Of a stretch of DNA of 64,000 nt, positions 42,877 through 52,633 are shown piece after piece. Both the position numbers and the translations under genes were made by a program. Position 1 is the first letter of the stretch, and every line of letters starts with the position of its first letter. This stretch comes from Pedobacter ghigonis (lineage in GTDB: Bacteria; Bacteroidota; Bacteroidia; Sphingobacteriales; Sphingobacteriaceae): contig NZ_CAESCM010000022.1 of assembly GCF_903166585.1 (NCBI RefSeq), forward strand, positions 1 to 64,000, given 5' to 3'. Under the pieces are notes generated by a model. It searched no databases and was not told the DNA's origin. It was given only the letters and a program-made list of their open reading frames with translations.

Positions 42877-42913
42877 TGTTGTTGTTATTATTTTACTGAT
42901 TTCAACCATAAAT

Positions 42914-42984
42914 AGTCATGTGGCCGAGTGGTTAGGCAGAGGTCTGCAAAACCTTTTACAGCGGTTCGAACCCGTTCATGACGT
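42914..42984 (+). tRNA. tRNA-Cys (GCA)
   Basis: A 71-base cloverleaf: D-arm GCC/GGC with loop GAGTGGTTA, anticodon stem GAGGT/ACCTT closing the loop CTGCAAA (anticodon GCA at 42946-42948), a four-base variable loop and T-arm AGCGG-TTCGAAC-CCGTT. The acceptor stem has six good pairs; the outermost would be A42914 with G42983, a mismatch. CCA is not encoded. An intrinsic terminator follows at 43003, so the gene is transcribed on its own. Confidence 0.85.
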
Positions 42985-43002
42985 CAGTTTATTTAAACTT
43001 AC

Positions 43003-43032
43003 AAAAGCTCAATGTATTATTGGGCTTTTTGT
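43003..43032 (+). terminator. intrinsic terminator after tRNA-Cys
   Basis: AAAAGCTCAAT (43003-43013) pairs with ATTGGGCTTTT (43019-43029; one G-U) around the loop GTATT, followed by more T residues. It lies 19 bases after the tRNA. Confidence 0.75.
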
Positions 43033-43154
43033 TTTCTAGTGTTTCAGTAACAAGAGTTTTATGAATTGCTAAAAAATAAATCCTCAAATTTAGGTTCAAA
43101 ACAATTGCCCGAGCCAGAAGAAATACTTTTTCGGCTAAATTCTAACCTTTGATT

Positions 43155-44807
43155 ATGAATAAGTTGATTCCCGTTTTTAGCTGCTTTGCCTTCCTGCTCT
43201 TTTTTAGTGGAACAAACCCTCAATTCCCGCTGCCAGTAAAGGCACCTAATATTTTGCTAATCATGGCCGATGATATGGGCTTTGCAGATATTGGATGTTA
43301 CGGCAGTGAGGTGGCTACACCTAATTTAGACCGGCTTGCTGCCAATGGTATCCGTTTCAGGCAGTTTTACAATAATGCCCGGTGTTGTCCCACTCGGGCA
43401 TCTTTGCTTACGGGTGTTTATCCGCATCAGGCAGGCATCGGGCACATGTCTAACGATCCGGAAGATAGTACCAGCTTCAATTACAACCTGCCGGGCTATC
43501 AGGGCAGTTTAAACAATAAATGTGTAACCATTGCGGAGGTGCTGAAAACAAAAGGTTATCAAACTTTAATGAGTGGTAAATGGCATGTAGGTTATCATGG
43601 CGAACAGAAATGGCCCATGCAAAGAGGGTTCGACAAATATTATGGCTTATTAGCCGGTGCAACCAACTATTTTAATCCTGCTGGCGGCCGCGGATTAATG
43701 TTGATGAATGAAAAAATACAACCCGAAGGTGAGCATTTTTACCTTACTGATGCCATTACAGATTATGCCGTTAAATTTCTGGACGAAAATAAAAAGGAAA
43801 GTAAGGCACCTTTCTTTATGTACCTGGCTTACACCAGTCCGCATTGGCCTTTAAACGCGTTAGCAGACGATGTAAAGAAATACCGTGGTCAATACAAAAA
43901 GGGATGGAAAGTACTTCGTAAGGCCCGCTACGAAAGGATGAAAGCATTAGGTGTAATCGATCAAAGTGCTGGCCTTAGCGACGCTGATGGTGCAAATTGG
44001 GACGAATTATCGCCGGCTAAACAAGACGAAATGGATCACCGTATGGCACTTTATGCCGCTCAGATCGATCGGATGGACCAGAACATTGGCCGGGTAATTA
44101 AACAACTTGAAGCTTCGGGCGAACTGGATAATACGCTTATCTTTTTCCTGTCTGATAACGGAGCCTGTGCTGAAGGCGGCTTACTTGGTGGCGGTTTGCC
44201 GCAAAATCTGGGTACAAAATTAGGTTATTTGCTCAGTTACGGTCAATCATGGGCCAATGTATCCAATACACCTTTTAAAAAATTCAAGCACTGGGTTAAC
44301 GAAGGTGGAATCAGCACCCCATTGATTATACACTGGCCTAAGGGCATACCTCAGGCCCGTTTGGGTAAATTTACAGATCAGTACGGCTTTTTGCCCGATA
44401 TTATGGCTACGATTGTTGAGGTAAGCAAAGCAAAATACCCTGCCAGGTATAAAGGTAATATCATTACACCTTTACAGGGAAAAAGCTTGTTGCCGTTGAT
44501 TTATGGAAAAGAAACTCCCGTTCATACAGGGCCTGTTTTTTGGGAACACGAAGGCAATGCCGCTGTAAGGTTGGGTAACCTGAAACTTGTAAGTGAGTAC
44601 CACACAGGTAAGCCAACCCAATGGGAGTTGTATGATATCAGTAAAGACCGCTCAGAACTGAAAAATCTGGCCGCTGCTATGCCGCAAAAAGTTGCAGAAC
44701 TCACTGAAGCTTATCAAAACTGGGCCAAATACGCCGGGGTTGTTCCATACAACGAAATTATTAAAATCAGGGAGGGGAAGAAGAAGGCTCCGAAGGAGGG
44801 AATTTAA
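43155..44807 (+). CDS. exported arylsulfatase
   Basis: 550 residues from ATG 43155 (an upstream in-frame TTG at 43149 is not needed). The N-terminal hydrophobic segment (LIPVFSCFAFLLFFSG) serves as a signal peptide. Active site: C77-C-P-T-R in NARCCPTRASLLTG, the Cys77 becoming formylglycine. Metal-site motifs MADDMGFADIG and FFLSDNGACAEGG are present, as is SGKWHVGYH. Length and the two late insertions (residues ~240-300 and ~345-370) resemble Bacteroidota arylsulfatases of the S1_4 type. It lies just before the hybrid regulator of the polysaccharide locus; it may cleave sulfate from the same substrate, or be independent. Confidence 0.92.
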   Translation: MNKLIPVFSCFAFLLFFSGTNPQFPLPVKAPNILLIMADDMGFADIGCYGSEVATPNLDRLAANGIRFRQFYNNARCCPTRASLLTGVYPHQAGIGHMSNDPEDSTSFNYNLPGYQGSLNNKCVTIAEVLKTKGYQTLMSGKWHVGYHGEQKWPMQRGFDKYYGLLAGATNYFNPAGGRGLMLMNEKIQPEGEHFYLTDAITDYAVKFLDENKKESKAPFFMYLAYTSPHWPLNALADDVKKYRGQYKKGWKVLRKARYERMKALGVIDQSAGLSDADGANWDELSPAKQDEMDHRMALYAAQIDRMDQNIGRVIKQLEASGELDNTLIFFLSDNGACAEGGLLGGGLPQNLGTKLGYLLSYGQSWANVSNTPFKKFKHWVNEGGISTPLIIHWPKGIPQARLGKFTDQYGFLPDIMATIVEVSKAKYPARYKGNIITPLQGKSLLPLIYGKETPVHTGPVFWEHEGNAAVRLGNLKLVSEYHTGKPTQWELYDISKDRSELKNLAAAMPQKVAELTEAYQNWAKYAGVVPYNEIIKIREGKKKAPKEGI

Positions 44808-44937
44808 TGATAAAGCCTATTTATAAGTAACTGGTGTATGGATTAACATACAGCTTAAAACGGCGACAGACACCGGGCTTTTTGGGAAAATATGTATATT
44901 CGTTTCCTGTCAAGTATATCCAGGTACTGATTTTTCT

Positions 44938-47900
44938 ATGTTCCCAATTCATAAAACTACTGTTTGCACCATATTTTGCTTATGGCTGAGTATCAGTGTT
45001 TGCTTTTCACAAACACCTGCCTTTACCATTAAATATTTAGGGGTAGAAAACGGATTGTCGAATAATGTTGTAAACTCTTTATACCTTGATGGTTTTGGTT
45101 TTATGTGGATGGGCACCTATGACGGCCTAAACCGTTATGATGGCTACCATTTTAAGGTATTCAGAAATGGCTGGGGCGATGAAAATTCGCTGGTTAATAA
45201 CCACATTACCGTACTTAACGGCGACCAGAAAAATCGTGTTTGGGTGGGTACGCAAAAAGGGATCTCCTATTACGACTATGCCGACTCAAAATTTCATCAG
45301 TTATTTTATCAGGATCGGGGCAAAAGAAATGAGGTAGGTTTCTCTATTAATGCCATTGCGGTAAGTAAGGCCACCGCTGTTTATGTGGCTACTGATGAAA
45401 AAGGACTTTTTTTACTTAAAAAGGATAGCCCTCTGGCAGAACAAATCCCCTTTGGTAAGAACTTGAACTATACCGTAAAAGCTTTATATGTTGATGATAA
45501 AGAAACCCTGTGGCTTTTTATTAAAGATGTTGGTTTATGCCGGTACGATGCAGGGAAAAATACCATCCGCTTAGTTACCCCAGTATTACGCTCAGTAACC
45601 AGCATTACCGCGGGCACTAATCAAACTTTGTGGGTGGGAACAGAACGAGGTCTTTTTCAATTTAATCCTATCAGCAATGGTTTAACACGGTTTAGCCAGC
45701 ATTTGCCCAACGAGAATATTATGGGATTGGTGCTAGATAAACAGCAGAAGCTCTGGATATCGACAGATGGGGGAGGAATAGCGATTTACGATACACGGAG
45801 CCAGAAAATAAGCTACCTGGCAGCCGGAAAAGAAAAAGATGTATTGAGCAGTAATTCGGTTGCACAGGTTTACGAAGACCACGAATCGAGAAAATGGATA
45901 GCTACACTGCGTGGCGGGGTAAATATTATCGACCAGGAAAACGAACAGTTTAAAACCATAAAACACGATCCCTTAAAAAGCAATTCGCTCATTAACAATT
46001 TCGTACTTTCTTTTAGTGAAGATGAAAATAAGAACATTTGGATTGGGACCGATGGGGGGGGGTTAAGCGTTTGGAACCAAAAACAGAATACCTTTACCAA
46101 TTATGCTAAAACTGCCGATCCGGGATCGTTAATCAGTAATTTTGTAACCAGTATTTTAAACGATGCCAGCCACAATACCTGGGTAGCCACTTTTAGCGGC
46201 GGAATTGATCGCTATGACCGAGCAAAAGGGAAATTCATTCACTACAACTGTTACAATACCGTTAAGGGTGTAGATGAGGTTAACCTTTGGAAATTGTACC
46301 AGGATAAACAGCAAAATCTGTGGGCTGGTACTACCAAGGGCGGGGCATTGTATCGTTACAATAAAGCGCTCGATAAATTTGACCTTTTCGATAACCGTCT
46401 TAAAGACATTCATACGCTTTTTCAGGATTCGAAGGGAAGGCTCTGGGGGGGCAACTATGCCGAGCTGATTAAGATCGATCCGGTAAATAAAAAACACGAG
46501 TACTTTAAGGTTAATTTCGCTATAAGGGCCATTCACGAAGATGCCAGCCACCGGCTGTGGGTTGGTACCGAAGGAGGTGGATTGTTGCTTTTCGATCCGG
46601 AGAGCAAAAAAATAAAGCGCTATATCCAAAGCGATGGCCTTCCCGGTAATTCGGTCTTAAATATACTTGAAGATAAGCAAGGCAATTTATGGTGCAGTAC
46701 CTATAATGGTTTATCTAAATTTGATGTTAAAAACAACAGCTTTAAAAACTATTATGCTACCGATGGGCTGCAAAGCAATCAATTTAACTATAACGCGGCC
46801 TTAAAATTATCGAACGGAAACCTTTTGTTTGGTGGTATTGGTGGTTTCAATTTATTTTCGCCCGATAGCATTAAAAAGAACAAACGGATCCCGAAAATTG
46901 TGCTTACCGATTTCAGGATCAATAATGTGCCGCTCGATCAGGATTCCAATTACCGGGATGTTTCGGTAGTTAATCTCGAGCGTATTTCCATCCCTTTCAA
47001 CTCGGCCGTAATTTCGGTTGATTATGCTGCGGTAGAGTTTTCTTTTCAGGATCAGATTTCGTACGCGTATTACCTGGAGGGCTGGGACAGAGACTGGAAT
47101 TACGTAAATAAATTGAGTACAGCCTATTATTCGCGGTTAAACGAAGGTAAATACAAGCTGCATATCAAAAGCACCGATACAGAAGGTGCCTGGAGCAACA
47201 ACGAAAAAGTTGTAATCATTACCATTTTGCCACCCTGGTACCGTACCTGGTGGGCGTACACCATTTATTTAGTTATTGGTTCGTCTTTATTTTACCTGTT
47301 CCAAACTTACCGTAACCGCCAAAGAAGGCTAAAACACGAGGTAGAAATTACCAACCTGAAAATGGAGCGTGAAAAAGACCTCAACGAAAAGAAACTTAAC
47401 TTCTTTACCAATATTTCGCACGAGCTTAGAACACCTTTAACCTTGATTGTTAACCCAATTAAGGATATTCTGCATAAAAAAGAAGCCGGACAGGAAAAGA
47501 ACGACCTCAATGTGGTTTACCGCAATTCGCGACGTTTGCTGAGTTTGGTAGATCAGTTGTTGCTTTTCAGGAAAACCGAGAGTGAAAATGATATCCTTAA
47601 AATCGTTAGGATTAACCTGTTTAAGTTTACCAACGAAATTTTTCTCTGCTTTAATTACCTGGCCAAGAACAACCACATCAATTATATTTTTGAGTGCGAA
47701 GAGGAAGAGCAGGATATTTACGCCGATAAAGATAAACTTGAAATCGTGTTGTTTAACCTGCTTTCTAATGCTTTGAAATTTACCCCTAAGGGCGGTTACG
47801 TGAAATTTAGTGTTAAAACCGATGGCGCACGTGTGCAAATTGAGGTGCGCGATAGCGGTCCGGGTATTCCTGCTGATGTAGGCGAAAAGCTTTTTGATAA

Positions 47901-48984
47901 GTTTTACAAGGTAATGTCTAACGAATCGTTAAAAATGGGCTTTGGTATCGGACTTTATTTAGCTAAAAACTTTGTAGAGCTGCACAAAGGTAAAATCTCT
48001 TTCAGTGCAAATCCGGGCATGGGGACAACCTTTTTAGTCGATATTCCAGTGGGTGAACCCCATTTGCCGCAACATAGCAGTGCTTTGCAGAATGAGCTTA
48101 CCTATGTAAACGAACTGATTGCACAAGAGGAAGAAATAGAAAACAACGAAGCCGAAAATGTGGGTAACCTCGAATTATTGATTTCCGACCTGCATTCTAT
48201 CCTCATTATAGACGATAATCCCGAGATTATAGATTATATCAAACATATTTTTCAGGATAGCTTTAAAGTGTACAAGGCCGAAAATGGTACCGATGGATTG
48301 CGTTTGTGCAAAGAATACCTGCCCGATATTGTGATTTCGGATGTAAACATGGATGGACTTAATGGTATTGAGCTTTGCAAGGCCATAAAAGATGATTCGG
48401 CATTGAGCCACATCCCGGTAATCTTGTTAACCGGCGATCCAAGCCCTGAAATTAAGCTGAAGGGTATAGAGGTTGGAGCTTATGATTTTATCAGTAAACC
48501 TTTTGATAAGGAGTTGTTTACGGCAAAAATTAACGGTATCATTAAGAACCACACCAATTTGCAATCGTATTTTTATAACGAGATCACCCTGAAATCAGAT
48601 ACCCACAAAGTATCGCAGGAGGATAAAGGCTTTTTACAGAAATGCATTACCATTATTGAAGAAAATTTAATGGAAGACAGTTTCAATGTAAAAACACTGG
48701 CTTCTGATTTGGGGATGAGTCATTCTAACCTCTACAAAAAGATTAAAACTACTTCGGGGCAAAGTATCAATGGCTTTATTCGCTTTATCCGTTTACGTAA
48801 GGCAGCAGAGTTGCTTATTAATACCAATTTGAATATTAACGAAGCCGCATTCAGGGTGGGCATAAACGATAGCAAATACTTTAGAGAACAGTTTCAGAAA
48901 CTCTTTAAATTAACTCCTTCGGAGTTTATTAAAAAGCACCGCAAAAGTTTTCACAAATATTATAATATCAATGCTACCACATAA
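44938..48984 (+). CDS. hybrid two-component system sensor/regulator (HTCS)
   Basis: 1348 residues in one chain. Signal peptide 1-24; two-bladed periplasmic sensor of Reg_prop beta-propeller repeats from 30 to about 640 (NGLSNNVVNSLYLDGFGFMWMGTYDGLNRYDG...); Y_Y_Y domain 690-760; membrane helix near 770-790 (WWAYTIYLVIGSSLFYLF); phosphoacceptor His828 (ISHELRTPLTL); ATPase domain about 935-1045; receiver about 1085-1200 with Asp1135 (VISDVNMDG); AraC HTH about 1250-1340. Such proteins sense an oligosaccharide in the periplasm and switch on the neighbouring utilisation genes. The downstream order of exported enzymes and SusC/SusD fits this. Its DNA site is probably the ACCCCT repeat upstream of susC. 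Confidence 0.95.
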   Translation: MFPIHKTTVCTIFCLWLSISVCFSQTPAFTIKYLGVENGLSNNVVNSLYLDGFGFMWMGTYDGLNRYDGYHFKVFRNGWGDENSLVNNHITVLNGDQKNRVWVGTQKGISYYDYADSKFHQLFYQDRGKRNEVGFSINAIAVSKATAVYVATDEKGLFLLKKDSPLAEQIPFGKNLNYTVKALYVDDKETLWLFIKDVGLCRYDAGKNTIRLVTPVLRSVTSITAGTNQTLWVGTERGLFQFNPISNGLTRFSQHLPNENIMGLVLDKQQKLWISTDGGGIAIYDTRSQKISYLAAGKEKDVLSSNSVAQVYEDHESRKWIATLRGGVNIIDQENEQFKTIKHDPLKSNSLINNFVLSFSEDENKNIWIGTDGGGLSVWNQKQNTFTNYAKTADPGSLISNFVTSILNDASHNTWVATFSGGIDRYDRAKGKFIHYNCYNTVKGVDEVNLWKLYQDKQQNLWAGTTKGGALYRYNKALDKFDLFDNRLKDIHTLFQDSKGRLWGGNYAELIKIDPVNKKHEYFKVNFAIRAIHEDASHRLWVGTEGGGLLLFDPESKKIKRYIQSDGLPGNSVLNILEDKQGNLWCSTYNGLSKFDVKNNSFKNYYATDGLQSNQFNYNAALKLSNGNLLFGGIGGFNLFSPDSIKKNKRIPKIVLTDFRINNVPLDQDSNYRDVSVVNLERISIPFNSAVISVDYAAVEFSFQDQISYAYYLEGWDRDWNYVNKLSTAYYSRLNEGKYKLHIKSTDTEGAWSNNEKVVIITILPPWYRTWWAYTIYLVIGSSLFYLFQTYRNRQRRLKHEVEITNLKMEREKDLNEKKLNFFTNISHELRTPLTLIVNPIKDILHKKEAGQEKNDLNVVYRNSRRLLSLVDQLLLFRKTESENDILKIVRINLFKFTNEIFLCFNYLAKNNHINYIFECEEEEQDIYADKDKLEIVLFNLLSNALKFTPKGGYVKFSVKTDGARVQIEVRDSGPGIPADVGEKLFDKFYKVMSNESLKMGFGIGLYLAKNFVELHKGKISFSANPGMGTTFLVDIPVGEPHLPQHSSALQNELTYVNELIAQEEEIENNEAENVGNLELLISDLHSILIIDDNPEIIDYIKHIFQDSFKVYKAENGTDGLRLCKEYLPDIVISDVNMDGLNGIELCKAIKDDSALSHIPVILLTGDPSPEIKLKGIEVGAYDFISKPFDKELFTAKINGIIKNHTNLQSYFYNEITLKSDTHKVSQEDKGFLQKCITIIEENLMEDSFNVKTLASDLGMSHSNLYKKIKTTSGQSINGFIRFIRLRKAAELLINTNLNINEAAFRVGINDSKYFREQFQKLFKLTPSEFIKKHRKSFHKYYNINATT

Positions 48985-49009
48985 AAGTTACGCTAATTTG
49001 AGGTTTAAA

Positions 49010-49031
49010 GGGTGTTTTTCTTAAAACGCCC
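49010..49031 (+). terminator. hairpin after the HTCS gene
   Basis: GGGTGTTTT (49010-49018) pairs with AAAACGCCC (49023-49031; one T-G pair) around the loop TCTT. There is no long T-run afterwards, so it could be a weak terminator or an RNA stabilising end. It separates the regulator from the BNR gene. Confidence 0.45.
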
Positions 49032-49044
49032 CCTTCAAAGTATG

Positions 49045-49062
49045 ATTTAGCCCCCTGTTTAT
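49045..49062 (+). promoter_or_regulatory. possible HTCS half-site before the BNR gene
   Basis: ATTTAGCCCCCTGTTTAT resembles the first half-site upstream of susC (ATTTAACCCCTATTTAT at 58248-58264) and of the next gene (63761). The second half-site is not present. It lies about 60 bases before the BNR gene. Confidence 0.4.
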
Positions 49063-49122
49063 AGCGTAAAAAAAGCGGTACTTCGGCATTACCAAATAAA
49101 ACTGAGCAGCCTAAATTCTGAT

Positions 49123-50448
49123 ATGTACCAAGCGCCTTTTAAAAGTATAATTTTTACCTGTTTTTGCTTCCTTGTAAGTTTTACCTGTTTTGCACAAGAA
49201 ACACAATTGAGCACCATTGCTGCTAATGGCTGGGCCAATAATTCGGTCAATACGGTTATTTTTCGCAAAAACGCACTCGTTACTTTTAAAAATACGCAGT
49301 ATGCATCTTATTACGATCACGAACAATATGTAGTACTTGCCAGCCGTAAATCAGGTGCCCAAAAATGGGAAGTACAGAGAACGGTTTACAAAGGAGATGC
49401 TACCGATGCCCATAAATCCATTAGTATTATGGTTGATGGGGATGGTTTCCTGCACCTGGCCTGGGGGCAGCACAACAACAATTTAAACTATGCCAAATCT
49501 GTAGCAGCAGGTTCGTTAGCTATGGGTGATAAAATGCCTATGGTTTCGGCAAAAGAGAATAAGGTGAGTTATCCTGAATTTTATAAGCTTGCCAATGGCG
49601 ACCTGTTGTTTTTTTACCGCGATGGGGGCTCGGGCAATGGAAACCTGATGATTAACCGCTACAGTTTGAAGACTCAAAAATGGACACGTGTACAAGATGG
49701 AATGATTGATGGCGAAGGGCAGCGTAATGCCTACTGGCAGGTTGCGGTAGACAAGGCTGGTACCATCCATTTATCGTGGGTGTGGCGCGAAAGTCCGGAT
49801 GTGGCCAGTAACCACGATTTAGCTTACGCCAAATCTACCGATGGCGGCCTTACCTGGTTCAAATCTACCCATGAAAAATATACTCTCCCCATTACGGCCA
49901 CCAATGCAGAATATGCACTTAAAATTCCGCAGAAAAGTGAGCTGATTAACCAGACCTCGATGTTTGCAGATGCACAGGGAAAAGTGTTTATTGCCGGTTA
50001 CTGGCGCGAAGCGAATGAAAGCATTCCACAATACCATCTCGTTTTTAAAACAGCAGGAAACTGGCAGGTGAGCAACCTCAACTTCCGGAAAACGCCCTTT
50101 AGTTTAAGTGGGGGCGGAACCAAAAAGATTCCCATTTCGCGACCACAGATTATCGTTTGGCCTAATGGTAAAAATTATGCAGCAGGTTTATTGTTTAGAG
50201 ATGCAGAACGTGGAAATAAAGCTTCAATTGCCTTAAACAACAATTTGGGCGCAGGCAACTGGACAATTAAAGACCTCACCGAAACCAGTGTGGGCGATTG
50301 GGAACCCACTTACGATACGGAGCTTTGGAAAAGCAAAGGCACTTTGAGCCTGTTTTTACAGCAGGTAACCCAGGTTGATGGCGAGGGCCGTGCCAACCAG
50401 GCACCAACCGCCGTACAGGTATTAGATTGGAAACCCAAAAACAAATAG
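49123..50448 (+). CDS. BNR_4 beta-propeller protein (lyase/GH145-like candidate)
   Basis: 441 residues with signal peptide (FLVSFTCFA-QE). The Asp-box repeats of a BNR-type propeller are spread along it: DGDGFLHLAWGQHNNNLNYAKS, SYPEFYKLANGDLLFFYRDGG, DGEGQRNAYWQVAVDKAGTIHLSWVWRESPDVASNHDLAYAKSTDGGLTW. The His-rich text is typical of family PF15892, whose characterised relatives include PL24/PL25 ulvan lyases and GH145/PL27 enzymes that remove rhamnose from Rha-GlcA caps of arabinogalactan. With a GH105 two genes away, a lyase making unsaturated uronate ends is attractive, but reaction and substrate are inferred. First enzyme gene after the HTCS. Confidence 0.75.
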   Translation: MYQAPFKSIIFTCFCFLVSFTCFAQETQLSTIAANGWANNSVNTVIFRKNALVTFKNTQYASYYDHEQYVVLASRKSGAQKWEVQRTVYKGDATDAHKSISIMVDGDGFLHLAWGQHNNNLNYAKSVAAGSLAMGDKMPMVSAKENKVSYPEFYKLANGDLLFFYRDGGSGNGNLMINRYSLKTQKWTRVQDGMIDGEGQRNAYWQVAVDKAGTIHLSWVWRESPDVASNHDLAYAKSTDGGLTWFKSTHEKYTLPITATNAEYALKIPQKSELINQTSMFADAQGKVFIAGYWREANESIPQYHLVFKTAGNWQVSNLNFRKTPFSLSGGGTKKIPISRPQIIVWPNGKNYAAGLLFRDAERGNKASIALNNNLGAGNWTIKDLTETSVGDWEPTYDTELWKSKGTLSLFLQQVTQVDGEGRANQAPTAVQVLDWKPKNK

Positions 50449-50464
50449 CGAATTCAACACATAT

Positions 50465-52633
50465 ATGATACATCCCCTCTTAAAATATCTTTCCCTGGCC
50501 GGTATAGCGCTGTTGGTTTCGGCCAATGGGGTACATGCACAAGCTAAAAATGGTGCTGCCACAGCGGCCGGAAACAGCGCCTATCTGTTTACTTATTTCA
50601 CAGGCAATTCAAAAGCAGAAGAAGCCATTCGTTTTGCCATTAGCAGCGATGGCTATCATTACAGGGCTTTGAACCATAACAATCCTGTAATTTCTTCCGA
50701 GAAAATCAGCAGCACAGGTGGCGTGCGCGATCCGCATATTTTGCGCGGGGCCGATAACAAAACCTTTTATATGGTGGCTACCGATATGGTTTCGGCGAAA
50801 GGATGGAATTCCAACCGGGCGATGGTGCTGTTAAAATCAACTGATCTGATCCACTGGACTTTCAGTATTGTGAATATTCAGCAACGTTTTCCCAACAACG
50901 AAAACCTGTTGCGCGTATGGGCACCACAAACCATTTACGATACCAAAGCGAAAAAATACATGGTATACTGGTCGATGAAGCATGGTAACGACCCGGATAA
51001 AATTTATTATGCCTATGCCAATGCAGCTTTTACGGATTTGGAAACCGAGCCTAAACAGCTTTTTTTCAGTCCAACAAATGGCTCTTGCATTGATGGTGAC
51101 ATTATTTACGATAAAGGCAAGTACAATCTTTTCTTTAAAACCGAAGGAAATGGTAATGGTATTAAAAAGGCAGTTTCCGATCAGTTAACCGAAGGTTATA
51201 AGCTTCAGGATAACTATTTACAGCAAACTACCGATGCGGTTGAGGGTGCCGGAGTGTTTAAACTCAATCAGGGCGATGCATATATTTTGATGTATGATGT
51301 GTATATGAAAGGCCGCTATCAGTTTACCAAAAGTACTGATCTGGAGCATTTTAAGGTGGTTGATCAGGATATCAGCATGGACTTTCATCCCCGCCATGGT
51401 ACGGTTTTGCCCATTACACAATCAGAAGCCAATCGCCTGCTAACGCAATGGTACAATGCTTCGGCCGTATTACAGCATGCCGGAAACAAAGCTGTTAAAC
51501 AAAATAACATCGTGGTTGATTCGGTTGCCAAAACCGTTTATTTACCTGTTCAGCCAGGTACTGGTTTAAAGGCTTTCAATCCACAGTTTTCAAATGCTTT
51601 TGGGGTTACAATTTCGCCTGCGGGTAGTCCTGATTTTAGCAAAGGGGCTGTGAAATACACGGTTAAAGTAGGAAATAAGGCTCCTGAAACCTATGCGGTT
51701 AGTGTATCAGCAGATCACAACCCGGTTTTGAACGGGTATTATGCCGATCCGGAAATCATCTATTCCAATAAAAACAAAAAATACTATTTATACCCTACCA
51801 GTGATGGTTTTACCGGCTGGAGTGGCACTTATTTTAAAACTTTTTCATCAGCCGATTTAGTGAACTGGAAAGATGAAGGAGTGATACTCGATCTGGAAAA
51901 AGATGTTTCATGGGCCAAAAAGAATGCCTGGGCACCCACCATTACCGAGAAAAAGATAAATGGAAGCTATAAATACTTCTATTATTTTACGGCGGCACAA
52001 AAAATAGGGGTAGCGGTAGCCGATGATCCCGCCGGACCATTTAAAGACAGTGGAAAGGCTTTAATTTCGAAAAGACCTGCAGGTACACGTGGCGGACAAG
52101 AGATTGATCCTGATGTTTTTACCGACCCAAAGACCGGAAAAAGTTATTTGTTTTGGGGTAACGGCCACATGGCTGTAGCACCACTAAACGACGATATGGT
52201 TTCTGTAGATACCACTTCCATCAGGGTAATTACGCCAAACAGCAGTTTTCGAGAAGGAACCGAGATATTTTACCGCAAGGGGAAATATTATTTTCTGTGG
52301 TCGGAAGATGATACCCGAAGCGAAAATTACCGTGTGCGTTACGGCTATGCCGATTCTTTAACAGGCAAAATGATTATCCCAACCGATAACCTGATCCTAT
52401 CCAAAAGGCCCGAAAAAGGAATTTACGGCACCGGGCACAACAGCGTAATCAAGGTGCCGGGTAAAGATGAGTGGTACATGGTTTACCACCGTTTTAACAG
52501 GCCAAAAGGAATTACCATGGGCGATGCCGCCGGTTACAACCGCGAGGTTTGCATCGATAAAATGGAATTCAATACCGACGGAACAATTAAAGCCGTAGAA
52601 CCAACTTTAAAAGGAATAAAACCAGTAAAATAA
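50465..52633 (+). CDS. bimodular GH43 glycoside hydrolase
   Basis: 722 residues, signal peptide to about residue 26 (NGVHA-QA). There are two five-bladed propeller domains. The first (about 35-350) opens with GGVRDPHILRGADNKTFYMVATDM, the GH43 base Asp near residue 92. The second (about 420-720) opens with LNGYYADPEIIYSNKNKKYYLYPTS, base Asp near 428, and contains the acid Glu in FREGTEIFYRKGKYYF. A fold linker (residues 350-415) joins them. Arabinofuranosidase, xylosidase or galactosidase activity is possible; the pairing suggests removal of side-chain sugars. Its TAA stop and the next ATG overlap by one base (TAATG), so the GH105 gene is coupled. Confidence 0.88.
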   Translation: MIHPLLKYLSLAGIALLVSANGVHAQAKNGAATAAGNSAYLFTYFTGNSKAEEAIRFAISSDGYHYRALNHNNPVISSEKISSTGGVRDPHILRGADNKTFYMVATDMVSAKGWNSNRAMVLLKSTDLIHWTFSIVNIQQRFPNNENLLRVWAPQTIYDTKAKKYMVYWSMKHGNDPDKIYYAYANAAFTDLETEPKQLFFSPTNGSCIDGDIIYDKGKYNLFFKTEGNGNGIKKAVSDQLTEGYKLQDNYLQQTTDAVEGAGVFKLNQGDAYILMYDVYMKGRYQFTKSTDLEHFKVVDQDISMDFHPRHGTVLPITQSEANRLLTQWYNASAVLQHAGNKAVKQNNIVVDSVAKTVYLPVQPGTGLKAFNPQFSNAFGVTISPAGSPDFSKGAVKYTVKVGNKAPETYAVSVSADHNPVLNGYYADPEIIYSNKNKKYYLYPTSDGFTGWSGTYFKTFSSADLVNWKDEGVILDLEKDVSWAKKNAWAPTITEKKINGSYKYFYYFTAAQKIGVAVADDPAGPFKDSGKALISKRPAGTRGGQEIDPDVFTDPKTGKSYLFWGNGHMAVAPLNDDMVSVDTTSIRVITPNSSFREGTEIFYRKGKYYFLWSEDDTRSENYRVRYGYADSLTGKMIIPTDNLILSKRPEKGIYGTGHNSVIKVPGKDEWYMVYHRFNRPKGITMGDAAGYNREVCIDKMEFNTDGTIKAVEPTLKGIKPVK

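Noticed and set aside
42857-43039. 60-codon open frame overlapping tRNA-Cys
   Set aside because: It spans the tRNA and its terminator; the RNA structure explains the sequence.
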